A stretch of DNA of 35,412 nucleotides, from contig DASZFP010000108.1 in NCBI GenBank assembly GCA_035939615.1, positions 1-35,412 on the forward strand, given 5' to 3'. Positions 7,786 to 14,873 of this stretch are shown here, one piece after another. Under the pieces are notes generated by a model, which was given only the letters and a program-made list of their open reading frames with translations, had not been told where the DNA came from and made no database searches. Numbering within the stretch: position 1 is the first letter of the stretch; every line of letters starts with the position of its first letter. The position numbers were made by a program, and so were the translations under genes. The stretch comes from VBCK01 sp035939615. Lineage in GTDB: Bacteria > Pseudomonadota > Gammaproteobacteria > Burkholderiales > Burkholderiaceae_F.

Positions 7786-8643
7786 CTACCGATCGCCGGC
7801 CGCCGACGCCGCAAGCTCGACCTTGATCCAGAGTCCGGCGCGCGGCGCGGCCGACTGAGCAACGCCGGCCGGGGCAAGCTCCCCTCCGGAATCGGCCAGC
7901 GCGATCCAATGCCCGGTGCGGCCGTACACGGTCGCATGGTCGGCGCCGGTGTCGGCGGCCCCGCTGAGGCGCCCGGCCACGCGCGGTTGCAGATCGATCG
8001 CCACCGTTTCGCCGGCCACCCAGATCCGCGCGGTAAAGTCCGAGACCGCGTCGAACTGCACGACACCGGCGGCGTCGGTGCTGCCCGCTACGGAGGGCCT
8101 GCCGGCGGTTTTGCCGCCCGGCGCCGCTTTGCCGCCGCGCAGGCCGAACCACAGCGATTGCGGCGCCGGCATCGAAAGCAGCAGCGCGTCGCCTTCGAGC
8201 AGCTGGGCCGGCTGCGGGCCTTGCCGCGTCGACAGCACCTGGGCGTTGCCGTGCGAATCGGCGGCCAGCGGACGCCCGGTCGACAGAGTGACCGATCCCG
8301 CCTTCGCCGCATCCGCGGCTGCGGCGGGCATGCCAGGCGCGAAGGAGGGAGGGTCATCACGCAAATTCACGATCAGCGGCCGCAGCGGCAGGTCCGCCTG
8401 CTCGATCAACCGTAGCACCCGCGCCAGATCGGCCGGGGCCGCCCGCACCTGCAGGCGCGTGCCGGCGCCGGCCAGCGCCGCCGGGGCCAGCAGCGGTCGT
8501 AACACGCTGACCAGCGATTCCGCGCTGCGATGGTGCAGCTCGACGGTGACCCGCTGTTGAGCGCGGGCCTGCAGCGCTGTGCAGGCCAGCAGGGCCGCCA
8601 GCGCCATCTGGGTCGTGGTCGGCACGCAGACCCTGCGGATCAT
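7786..8643 (-). CDS. Exported protein with a secretin N1-like domain
   Basis: A 285-aa protein with a signal peptide (hydrophobic MALAALLACTAL, probable cleavage after ARA near residue 28). Residues about 30-95 (VTVELHHRSAESLVSVLRPL, then RLQVRAAPADLARVLRLIEQ and ADLPLRPLIVNL) follow the beta-alpha-beta pattern of the short N1/NolW domain of type II/III secretins, including the 'D-x-P-x-R-x-V' exit. No secretin pore domain follows. The rest is low in recognisable motifs and has an immunoglobulin-like beta pattern (FTARIWVAGETVAIDLQPRV). Its start ATG overlaps the AsmA-family stop as ATGA, so translation is probably coupled. It is likely periplasmic. The function is unknown; a role in envelope assembly is inferred only from the neighbour. 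Confidence 0.75.
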   Translation of the reverse strand: MIRRVCVPTTTQMALAALLACTALQARAQQRVTVELHHRSAESLVSVLRPLLAPAALAGAGTRLQVRAAPADLARVLRLIEQADLPLRPLIVNLRDDPPSFAPGMPAAAADAAKAGSVTLSTGRPLAADSHGNAQVLSTRQGPQPAQLLEGDALLLSMPAPQSLWFGLRGGKAAPGGKTAGRPSVAGSTDAAGVVQFDAVSDFTARIWVAGETVAIDLQPRVAGRLSGAADTGADHATVYGRTGHWIALADSGGELAPAGVAQSAAPRAGLWIKVELAASAAGDR

Positions 8644-10670
8644 TTTCCGAGCAGCCCCTTGAGCGCGTCGCCCAGATTCGGGTTGGACGGCTGGCCGCCC
8701 TTCTTGAGCTTGTCGGCCAGCAGGTTCTTGAGGTGCTCACCCGCCTTGGTCGTGATCGCCTGGCGGGCCACCGAATTCCAGTCGAGCTGATAGGACAACG
8801 CAGCAAACGGCCCGGACAGATGCACCGGGACCGTGACGCCGCGCAAGTCCGCCAGCCCGCCGCCGCCCTGGTCGACCGCCGTTTCGACCACCGACGCCTG
8901 CACCGTGTAGTCGAGCGCGCCGGCGCCGATGTCGATGATTCCGGCTCCATTCACCTTCAGCAGGGGCGACTTGGCCAGCAGGTCGCTGTTGGTCGCCACC
9001 CCGTTCTTGATCGAGAAGGAGGCCGTCAGCTCGGAAAAGTCGGTCTTCTGGGCCTGGTCCGCGACCCCGGTCTGGGCGGCGCCGGACAGCGCCGATTTGA
9101 CCTCGCGCAGCTTCTGAGTGATGTTAATGCCGCGTATCGCCCCATCGTGCAACGCGAGCGAGGCGGCCCCGCCCAGCGCGTGGCGCATCGCGCCGACCGT
9201 TGGCCCACCGGTCGCGATGTCCAGTTTCAGACCGCCCTGTCCTTCGATCAGATCCCTGCCGGTCAAGTCTTTCACGAGCGGTCCGATCGAGATCCCGTTC
9301 AGCGCGAGGTTCGCGGCGACCCGGTTCGTATTCGCGTCCACTTTCGCGGTGCCATTTAAGGCTCCCTGATACAGGCTCGCCGACAGCGGCGCCACGTCCA
9401 GGTGCCCGCCGGCCGAATTCACGGCGACTTTCACCTTGGAGGCTTTCAGGTTGTGAACCTGCAACGCGCCGATCCGCAGTTCGCCGGCCAGTTTCAGCGT
9501 CTTCAGCGCCGACAGATCGACCTTCGGATCGGCATCAGGTGCCCTCACCCCCGGCCCCTCTCCCGCAAGCGGGAGAGGGGAGGAACTTCTTCCCTCTCCC
9601 ACACGAGTGGGAGACGGGCCGGGGGTGAGGGTCGATGCGCCGGCGGGCAGGTAGCGGTCCAGGTTCAGCCGGTCCACGTCGGCATCAAATCCGATCCGCG
9701 GCGCAGAAAAGGGGTGCGCGTCCACCCGGGCCGTGACGTTGGTCTCGTCGAAATGCGCCGCAAGCCGGCCCACGATGTCCTGCGCCCGCAAATCCGCGCT
9801 GACCGAGCCGTCGAGTTTCACCTTGAGCGTCTTCTGAGGCAATGCGGCCGACTCCACGTCAAGCTGCCCGTCGATCTTGCCGATCGAGACCTTGTCGCCG
9901 GCCTCAGCGATCTCGATCTTCGGCACCACCAGCGCGACGTCAAACTGGTCGGCACTCGAGCGGCCGTGCACATGGGCATCGAGCCCGCGTACGGCGAAGG
10001 CGCGATCGACGAGGTCGATATCGGCGGTCGCCTTCAATGACAGATCGATGCTGGACGGCGGCTCGGTCGCGGCAATCGACGCGGAAAAATCCACCGGCGT
10101 GCTGGCGCGCGTGGCCACCCGCCCGGTTCTGAGATTCAGCTTCGACACCGTCACCGTGTTGTGAGAACGCTCATCCCGATAGACCACCTGGGCGTCGATC
10201 AGCTCGATTCCACCGAGCTCGAATTGCGGCGCAGGCCCGCCAGCTCGCTGCGCCTTGGATGCCGGCGCTTTCGGCTGCGGCCCGCCGATCAGGTCGTCCA
10301 GATTGCTGGTGCCATCGGCGCGCTGCTCGATCGTCGCGCGCAGGCCATACAGCGACGCGCTGCCCGCCTGAACCCGCCCCGACAGCAGCGGCAGCAGCGC
10401 CAGCGACACGCGCGCGCGCTCCAGGCTCAGGAAGGGCGTCTCGGAGCCGTGTTCGCTCAGCGTCGTGCGTGGAAGGGCCAGCGCGATCGTCGGAAACACC
10501 GACAGCGACAAGCGGCCGTCGAATTTCAGCGTGCGGTCCAGCTGGTCGTGAACCGCCTGCTCGATGCGCGGCTTGTAGCGATCCGCGTCGAACGTGGCCA
10601 GCAGCGCCGCCAGCACGAGGACCACCAGCAGCAGGAGCGCCGCGATTCCGATCAGTATTTTCTTCAACAT
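8640..10670 (-). CDS. AsmA-family envelope protein with an in-frame palindromic insertion
   Basis: A 676-aa protein anchored by one N-terminal membrane helix (LKKILIGIAALLLLVVLVLA, about 2-21) with the bulk in the periplasm. AsmA/TamB-like proteins are bridge-like proteins linked to phospholipid transport and outer-membrane homeostasis. The AsmA opening (FDADRYKPRIEQAVHDQLDR) is clear, and the C-terminal third has the typical repeated strands and GAIRGINITQKLREV-type motif. The ATG at 10670 precedes the helix directly; GGAAG lies upstream. Codons in 9542-9631 belong to a palindromic repeat element that adds 30 Pro/Gly/Ser-rich residues without breaking the frame. The gene lies downstream of ychF and the 66-aa gene and overlaps the next gene by 4 bp. 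Confidence 0.9.
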   Translation of the reverse strand: MLKKILIGIAALLLLVVLVLAALLATFDADRYKPRIEQAVHDQLDRTLKFDGRLSLSVFPTIALALPRTTLSEHGSETPFLSLERARVSLALLPLLSGRVQAGSASLYGLRATIEQRADGTSNLDDLIGGPQPKAPASKAQRAGGPAPQFELGGIELIDAQVVYRDERSHNTVTVSKLNLRTGRVATRASTPVDFSASIAATEPPSSIDLSLKATADIDLVDRAFAVRGLDAHVHGRSSADQFDVALVVPKIEIAEAGDKVSIGKIDGQLDVESAALPQKTLKVKLDGSVSADLRAQDIVGRLAAHFDETNVTARVDAHPFSAPRIGFDADVDRLNLDRYLPAGASTLTPGPSPTRVGEGRSSSPLPLAGEGPGVRAPDADPKVDLSALKTLKLAGELRIGALQVHNLKASKVKVAVNSAGGHLDVAPLSASLYQGALNGTAKVDANTNRVAANLALNGISIGPLVKDLTGRDLIEGQGGLKLDIATGGPTVGAMRHALGGAASLALHDGAIRGINITQKLREVKSALSGAAQTGVADQAQKTDFSELTASFSIKNGVATNSDLLAKSPLLKVNGAGIIDIGAGALDYTVQASVVETAVDQGGGGLADLRGVTVPVHLSGPFAALSYQLDWNSVARQAITTKAGEHLKNLLADKLKKGGQPSNPNLGDALKGLLGK
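9542..9631. repeat. 90-bp palindromic element inside the AsmA-family gene
   Basis: The outer arms are perfect 16-bp inverted repeats, CCCTCACCCCCGGCCC (9542-9557) and GGGCCGGGGGTGAGGG (9616-9631). Between them sit two further hairpins: a 12-bp stem at 9555-9566/9569-9580, which shares three bases with the left outer arm, and an 8-bp stem, TCTCCCAC (9595-9602) with GTGGGAGA (9607-9614). The whole can fold as a stem with two lobes. The length is exactly 30 codons. It encodes the peptide pattern LTPGPSP...LPLAGEGPGVR, a signature I know from many high-GC proteobacterial proteins where such mobile palindromes have landed. There is no transposase, so any movement would need one in trans. Confidence 0.85.
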
Positions 10671-10745
10671 GGGACGGACTTCCGCAGGCCCTCCGAGCGC
10701 CGAGGTCTCCGACCCTCCATTGTGCCAGCGGCACTGCACGGCAAC

Positions 10746-10946
10746 TCAGTCGTCGAGAAAGCCGCCCTTGAAGAAGGACCACGCGGTGCCGTCGTGCAGG
10801 TAGAAAAAGCCGTCGGCACAGAAGTCCTTGCCCGGGAAGAACTCGCGCACTGCGCGCGGAACCAGGCGCGCGAGCTGCTCGTCGGTGAGCTGCTCGAACT
10901 CATCCGGCGAGATCGGCTGACCGACCCTGAGCTTGCGCGTCTGCAT
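10746..10946 (-). CDS. Small conserved-looking protein of unknown function, 66 aa
   Basis: A 66-aa frame between ychF and the AsmA-family gene, same strand, with 43 bp to ychF and 75 bp to asmA. The start ATG at 10946 has GAGGCGG about 7 bases upstream. The protein has a charged N-terminal half (ISPDEFEQLTDEQLARLVPR) and an aromatic-rich end (FFYLHDGTAWSFFKGGFLDD). Composition and the ribosome binding site suggest a real gene. There is no signal peptide or membrane helix. I do not recognise the family. Confidence 0.65.
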   Translation of the reverse strand: MQTRKLRVGQPISPDEFEQLTDEQLARLVPRAVREFFPGKDFCADGFFYLHDGTAWSFFKGGFLDD

Positions 10947-10989
10947 CGTGCCGCCTCGCTCGCCTTGACCGCAGCCGTGGTGCGCCGGT

Positions 10990-12096
10990 TCAGACGTTGA
11001 ACCGGAAGTGCACGACGTCGCCGTCGCGCACCACGTAGTCCTTGCCTTCGAGCCGCATCCGTCCGGCCTCCTTGGCGCCCAGTTCGCCTCGATGGGCCAC
11101 GAAATCGTCGAACGAGATCACCTCGGCGCGAATGAATCCCCGTTCGAAATCGGTATGGATCACGCCCGCCGCCTGGGGCGCGGTGGCGGCGGCCGGGATG
11201 GTCCAGGCCCGCACCTCCTTCGGGCCGGCCGTGAAGTAGGTGTGCAACCCGAGCAGGGCGTAGCCGGCGCGGATCACTCGCGCCAGCCCCGGCTCCTGCA
11301 TCCCCATGTCCTGCAGAAACAGCGTCTTGTCCTCGGCGGCCAGGTCGGCGATCTCCGCCTCGATCTTTGCGCAGACGGGTACGACCGGAGCCGACTCGCG
11401 CGCCGCGAAGGCCTGCAGTTCGTCCAGCAGCGAGTTGCCGGTGAAGCCGTGCTCGTCGACGTTGGCGACATACATGGTCGGCTTCATCGTCAGCAAAAAC
11501 AGCGGCGCGAGCGTCGAGCGCTCCTCGGCCGACAGCGCGACCGAGCGGGCTGGCCGGGCCTGGTTCAGCACCGGCTGGATCTTGTCCAGCGCCGCCACCA
11601 GCCGCACGGCTTCCTTTTTTTCCTCGCCGGCGGCGCCGGTGCGCGCCACCTTCGAATAGCGGGCGAGCTGCTTGTCCACCGTCTGCAGATCGGCCAGCGC
11701 CAGCTCGGTGTTGACGACCTCGACGTCGCCAACCGGATCGATGCGGCCGGCCACGTGGACGATGTCCGGGTGCTCGAAGCAGCGCACGATGTGCGCGATC
11801 GCATCGCATTCGCGGATGTTCGCCAGGAACTGGTTCCCGAGTCCCTCACCCTTGCTGGCGCCCGCCACCAGCCCCGCGATATCGACGAACTCGACGGTCG
11901 CCGGCACCACGCGCTCCGGACGGGAGATCCCGGCCAGAGCGGCAAGCCGGGCGTCCGGAACCTCGACCACGCCGACGTTCGGCTCGATCGTGCAGAACGG
12001 ATAGTTCTCAGCCGCGATGCCGGCCTTGGTCAGGGCGTTGAACAGCGTCGACTTACCCACATTGGGCAGGCCGACGATGCCGCATTTCAAGGCCAT
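10990..12096 (-). CDS. ychF: Ribosome-associated P-loop ATPase YchF
   Basis: YchF/OLA1 (368 aa) is an Obg-related P-loop protein that binds ATP rather than GTP, associates with ribosomes and influences stress responses. Visible are Walker A GLPNVGKS (9-16), switch I around CTIEPNVGVVEVPD, G3 VDIAGL (69-74), an 'ANVDE' in place of NKxD, as expected for the ATP-specific subfamily, and the C-terminal TGS domain ending VRDGDVVHFRFNV. The ATG at 12096 has no strong ribosome binding site. In many betaproteobacteria ychF lies next to pth; here they are separated by about 11 kb. It leads the minus-strand group of 66-aa protein, AsmA-family protein and N1-like protein. Confidence 0.95.
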   Translation of the reverse strand: MALKCGIVGLPNVGKSTLFNALTKAGIAAENYPFCTIEPNVGVVEVPDARLAALAGISRPERVVPATVEFVDIAGLVAGASKGEGLGNQFLANIRECDAIAHIVRCFEHPDIVHVAGRIDPVGDVEVVNTELALADLQTVDKQLARYSKVARTGAAGEEKKEAVRLVAALDKIQPVLNQARPARSVALSAEERSTLAPLFLLTMKPTMYVANVDEHGFTGNSLLDELQAFAARESAPVVPVCAKIEAEIADLAAEDKTLFLQDMGMQEPGLARVIRAGYALLGLHTYFTAGPKEVRAWTIPAAATAPQAAGVIHTDFERGFIRAEVISFDDFVAHRGELGAKEAGRMRLEGKDYVVRDGDVVHFRFNV

Positions 12097-12306
12097 CGAG
12101 GCGCACGCGGTTCAAGAAGGAAACGCGCGATTCTAAGGGTTCGGCGCCGCGCGCCCATCGGGCCGGCCGGCTGACCCTGGTATCACACTGTAACGATCGT
12201 GTGCAAGCCGGTTAACCAGGCGCCGCACTGTTCAAAGTTAGAATAGACGTCCCGCAGTGCGGTGTGCCGACTGCGCGCAACTAACGGTTTCAAGCAGGGG
12301 GGATCC
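12097..12306. promoter_or_regulatory. Divergent intergenic region between ychF and the DUF4397 lipoprotein gene
   Basis: This is the largest gene-free stretch (210 bp). On the plus strand TAGAAT (12239-12244) is a good -10 hexamer, about 60 bases before the lipoprotein start, but its -35 is weak. On the minus strand TTGCAC (12206-12201) followed after 17-18 bp by ATACCA/GATACC is a poor candidate promoter for ychF. Between 12167 and 12220 there are interleaved inverted repeats: CCGGCT/AGCCGG (12167-12172, 12206-12211), CCTGGT/ACCAGG (12176-12181, 12215-12220) and CACAC/GTGTG (12184-12188, 12199-12203). They could be operators or alternative RNA folds in a ychF leader. Confidence 0.35.
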
Positions 12307-13572
12307 TTGATCAGAATTCTAAGAGCGCTGGCGCAGGTCGCTTTGGTCGTGCTCGTCGCGGCCTGCGGGAGCAGCAACAACAACTCGTCGAAGGCCAGCC
12401 TGCGGCTCGTCAACGCCACTACCGCCGCGACCCTGACCCTGGGCCTGAACGGAACGGCCCAGTTTTCGAACATACCCGCATTGAGCGCGAGCGGCTACGC
12501 CACGATCAATCCGGCCACTTACACCGTCACGGTGACCAGTTCGAGCGGATCGCTGACGTCATCGACGCAGACGTTCGGCCTGGCCAGTGCCCAGACCTAC
12601 AGCCTGCTCGCGTACGACCGCGGCGGCGCCATTTACACCGCGTTCGTGACCGAGAATGAGACCGCGCCCGCCAGCGCCTTCGGCGTGCTCGCCATGGCCA
12701 ACCTGTCGCCCGATTCGGGTCCGGTGGACGTTTACGTGGTCACTCCTGGCGCCAGCATCTCGGGACTGTCGCCGACGTTCCAGAACGTGCAAAACGGGGC
12801 TGCCGCCGTCGCCACGACGCTGGCCGCCGCCAGCTACGACATCGTTGCGACGGGCGTTGGCAATCCCTCCGACGTACGCTTTCAGGCCTCGTCGGTCGCG
12901 GTCGGCAGCGGACAGATCGAGTCGCTGGCGCTGACCAGCACTCCGGGCGGCGCCCTCGTGAACGGGGTCTTTCTGATCCAGGGCGGGGCGGTCCGGTTTG
13001 CGCCGGCTACCAACGCGCGCGTTCGGGTCGTCTCGGCATTGCCGACGGCCGGCAGCTCCCTGGTCGCCGCGACCGTGGGAGGCATTCCTTTGGCATCGGT
13101 GTTCTCCCCGAATCCGGGCCGCTACACGCTCGTTGCCGGAGGCACATCGACCTATTCGATCAGCGTATCCGGCACGGCCGTTGCGGGGCTGCCGGCCGCG
13201 ACCTTCACCACGGGCGGAGACTTCACGATCCTGGTGTACGGCGCGGCCGCCTCGCCGAGCGTCTCGGTGTTCACCGACAACAACCAGGCGCCGCTGTCCG
13301 GCCAGGTGAGCCTGCGCCTGGTCAACGCCGGGACCACCGTGTCCGGCGGCCTGACCATGTATGTGAACGGCTTGCAGGTGGCCAGTTCGGTGGCATACGG
13401 GGCCGCGTCGCCGTATTCCGGAGTGGGAGTGTCCAGCGTCGCCACGCTGCAGCTGATCCAGGCTGGGGGGACGCCGGTGAACACTCCCGTCTCGCTGTCC
13501 ACCCCCGGAGCGGTCTATACGGTCTTCGTGATCGACAGCACCCTGACGCCTTACCTGATCAGGGATCGCTAA
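12307..13572 (+). CDS. Lipoprotein with DUF4397-like beta-sandwich repeats
   Basis: A 421-aa predicted lipoprotein. The signal ends in a lipobox, VLVAAC (Cys20), followed by Gly, so outer-membrane sorting by Lol is expected. A Ser/Asn linker (GSSNNNSSKA) leads into four units of about 100 residues, starting near residues 31 (SLRLVNATTA), 127 (VLAMANLSPDSGPVDVYV), 238 (RVRVVSALPTAG) and 335 (SLRLVNAGTT). Each opens with a strand of the type [VL]R[LV][VL][NS]A and then an 'xVxVYVNG'-like strand. This is the DUF4397 pattern, whose function is unknown. The start is taken as TTG at 12307 because AGGGGGGA lies just before it and a good signal sequence begins there; a GTG at 12262 would bury the signal. 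Codon use is richer in Ser/Thr than its neighbours, as expected for a surface protein. The HD-GYP gene follows after 11 bp. Confidence 0.82.
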   Translation: MIRILRALAQVALVVLVAACGSSNNNSSKASLRLVNATTAATLTLGLNGTAQFSNIPALSASGYATINPATYTVTVTSSSGSLTSSTQTFGLASAQTYSLLAYDRGGAIYTAFVTENETAPASAFGVLAMANLSPDSGPVDVYVVTPGASISGLSPTFQNVQNGAAAVATTLAAASYDIVATGVGNPSDVRFQASSVAVGSGQIESLALTSTPGGALVNGVFLIQGGAVRFAPATNARVRVVSALPTAGSSLVAATVGGIPLASVFSPNPGRYTLVAGGTSTYSISVSGTAVAGLPAATFTTGGDFTILVYGAAASPSVSVFTDNNQAPLSGQVSLRLVNAGTTVSGGLTMYVNGLQVASSVAYGAASPYSGVGVSSVATLQLIQAGGTPVNTPVSLSTPGAVYTVFVIDSTLTPYLIRDR

Positions 13573-13583
13573 CGGCGCCCACG

Positions 13584-14873
13584 ATGCAGTCCGACCCGGC
13601 ATCGGCCGAACCCGCGGACGACCAGCAGTATCTGGAGGCGATCACGTCGTGCGGCGAGCAGCGCTCGCTGGTCGTGTCGCAACCGATCTACTCGGCCACC
13701 GGCATCAAGCTGCTCGAGCGTGGAGCGAAGTTCGACCGCCGCGTGCTGGACCGCCTGTTCGGCCACACGCTGCGCGACCCGATCGATCGATGCGTGGCCA
13801 GCGATGAGGCCGTGCGGCACAGCGACCTGGTCGCGCGGGCGCGCGAGCTGGTCGCCGCGACGCCCCTGCTGGCGCACTTCCAGACCGAGCTGGCGGCGAG
13901 GTCGAATCGGCTCTGGTCGGCACTGGCCGACTGTCCGCTTCCGCCCGCGGTGGCCATGCGACTGACGGTCGCTCGCGATAGCTCCGTTGCGCTGTACGAG
14001 CACTCGCTGCGCGCCGCCTTCACCGCTTTGTTCATCGGCGTGTGCGCGAAGTACTCGGAGCGCGATCTGCAAATGCTCGCCACCGCCGCTCTGCTGCACG
14101 ACATCGGCATGTTGCACGTCGATCCGCACCTGTTCGATGGGGCCAGGCCGCTGGATGCCGCCGGTCGACGAAGCCTGCAGGCGCACCCGGTGACCGGAGA
14201 ACTGATCGCCCAGCGCGAGCCGCTGCTGAACCGCGCGATCGCCGCGGCGATCGCGCAACATCACGAGCGCCTGGACGGCACCGGGTATCCGCGCGGCCTG
14301 GCCGGCGAGGCGATCGAGAAATTCGCCCGCGTCCTGATGCTGGTCGAAGTGGTGCTGGCGCTCGCGGAGCACCCGGCTGACCGGCCCGAGCGCCAGTTGT
14401 CGCTGGTGCTGCGCCTGAATCATCGCAGCTTCGATGGCAGGCTGTCCGACATCGTGCTGGCCGCGTTGCCCCGCCTGCCGCCGGACGAAAGCCCCGCGGC
14501 CGCAAGCTGGTCCGAGTGCCGCCGGGCGCTCGAGCTGCTGGACGCCTGGACGCGCCTGTGCGCTGCCAACCCGCCGGCGGCGGACGATCCCGCCTCGGCA
14601 TTCATCGCGGCGCGCATCGGGCGGTTGCGGCGATGGCTCGCCGACGCCGGTGTGGGCGATCCCGATGCAGCCGCGCTCGCCGCGGAAGAGGTGGCCGTGG
14701 TGAGCGCGGAGGTCGCGGCACTGGCGCACGAAGCGCACTGGCATGCGCGCCAGATCGCGCTGGACGCGCTCGGTCAATGGCCGCGGCTGGCGCCCCGGGA
14801 GGGCGAGACAGTGGCCGGTGCGGCCGAACAGTGGATCTGCCAGGCGCTGACGGCGCGGGAGGCAACGCCATGA
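13584..14873 (+). CDS. Divergent HD-GYP domain protein
   Basis: A 429-aa cytoplasmic protein. The central domain (about 130-270) carries HD-GYP marks: His140, His172-Asp173 in LLHDIGM, His201 in AHPVTGEL, His226-His227 and the namesake loop DGTGYP (231-236). HD-GYP proteins hydrolyse c-di-GMP. Two canonical positions differ: the Lys of HDIGK is Met175, and the later metal ligand usually seen as 'VADxxDAL' reads LVEVVLAL, with Glu instead of Asp. Catalysis is therefore uncertain. The N-terminal 120 residues include a short region (LVVSQPIYSATGIKLLERG) like the DUF3391-type part found ahead of some HD-GYP domains. The C-terminal 160 residues are helical and unassigned. The stop overlaps the M13 peptidase start as ATGA. 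Confidence 0.85.
   Translation: MQSDPASAEPADDQQYLEAITSCGEQRSLVVSQPIYSATGIKLLERGAKFDRRVLDRLFGHTLRDPIDRCVASDEAVRHSDLVARARELVAATPLLAHFQTELAARSNRLWSALADCPLPPAVAMRLTVARDSSVALYEHSLRAAFTALFIGVCAKYSERDLQMLATAALLHDIGMLHVDPHLFDGARPLDAAGRRSLQAHPVTGELIAQREPLLNRAIAAAIAQHHERLDGTGYPRGLAGEAIEKFARVLMLVEVVLALAEHPADRPERQLSLVLRLNHRSFDGRLSDIVLAALPRLPPDESPAAASWSECRRALELLDAWTRLCAANPPAADDPASAFIAARIGRLRRWLADAGVGDPDAAALAAEEVAVVSAEVAALAHEAHWHARQIALDALGQWPRLAPREGETVAGAAEQWICQALTAREATP

Noticed and set aside
9542..9631. A rho-independent terminator inside the AsmA-family gene
   Set aside because: The hairpins have no T-tract and lie mid-gene in an intact frame. A mobile palindromic element explains the structure better.
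10746..10946. A toxin or antitoxin gene
   Set aside because: It has no partner gene of similar size, and the protein does not resemble a known toxin or antitoxin family.
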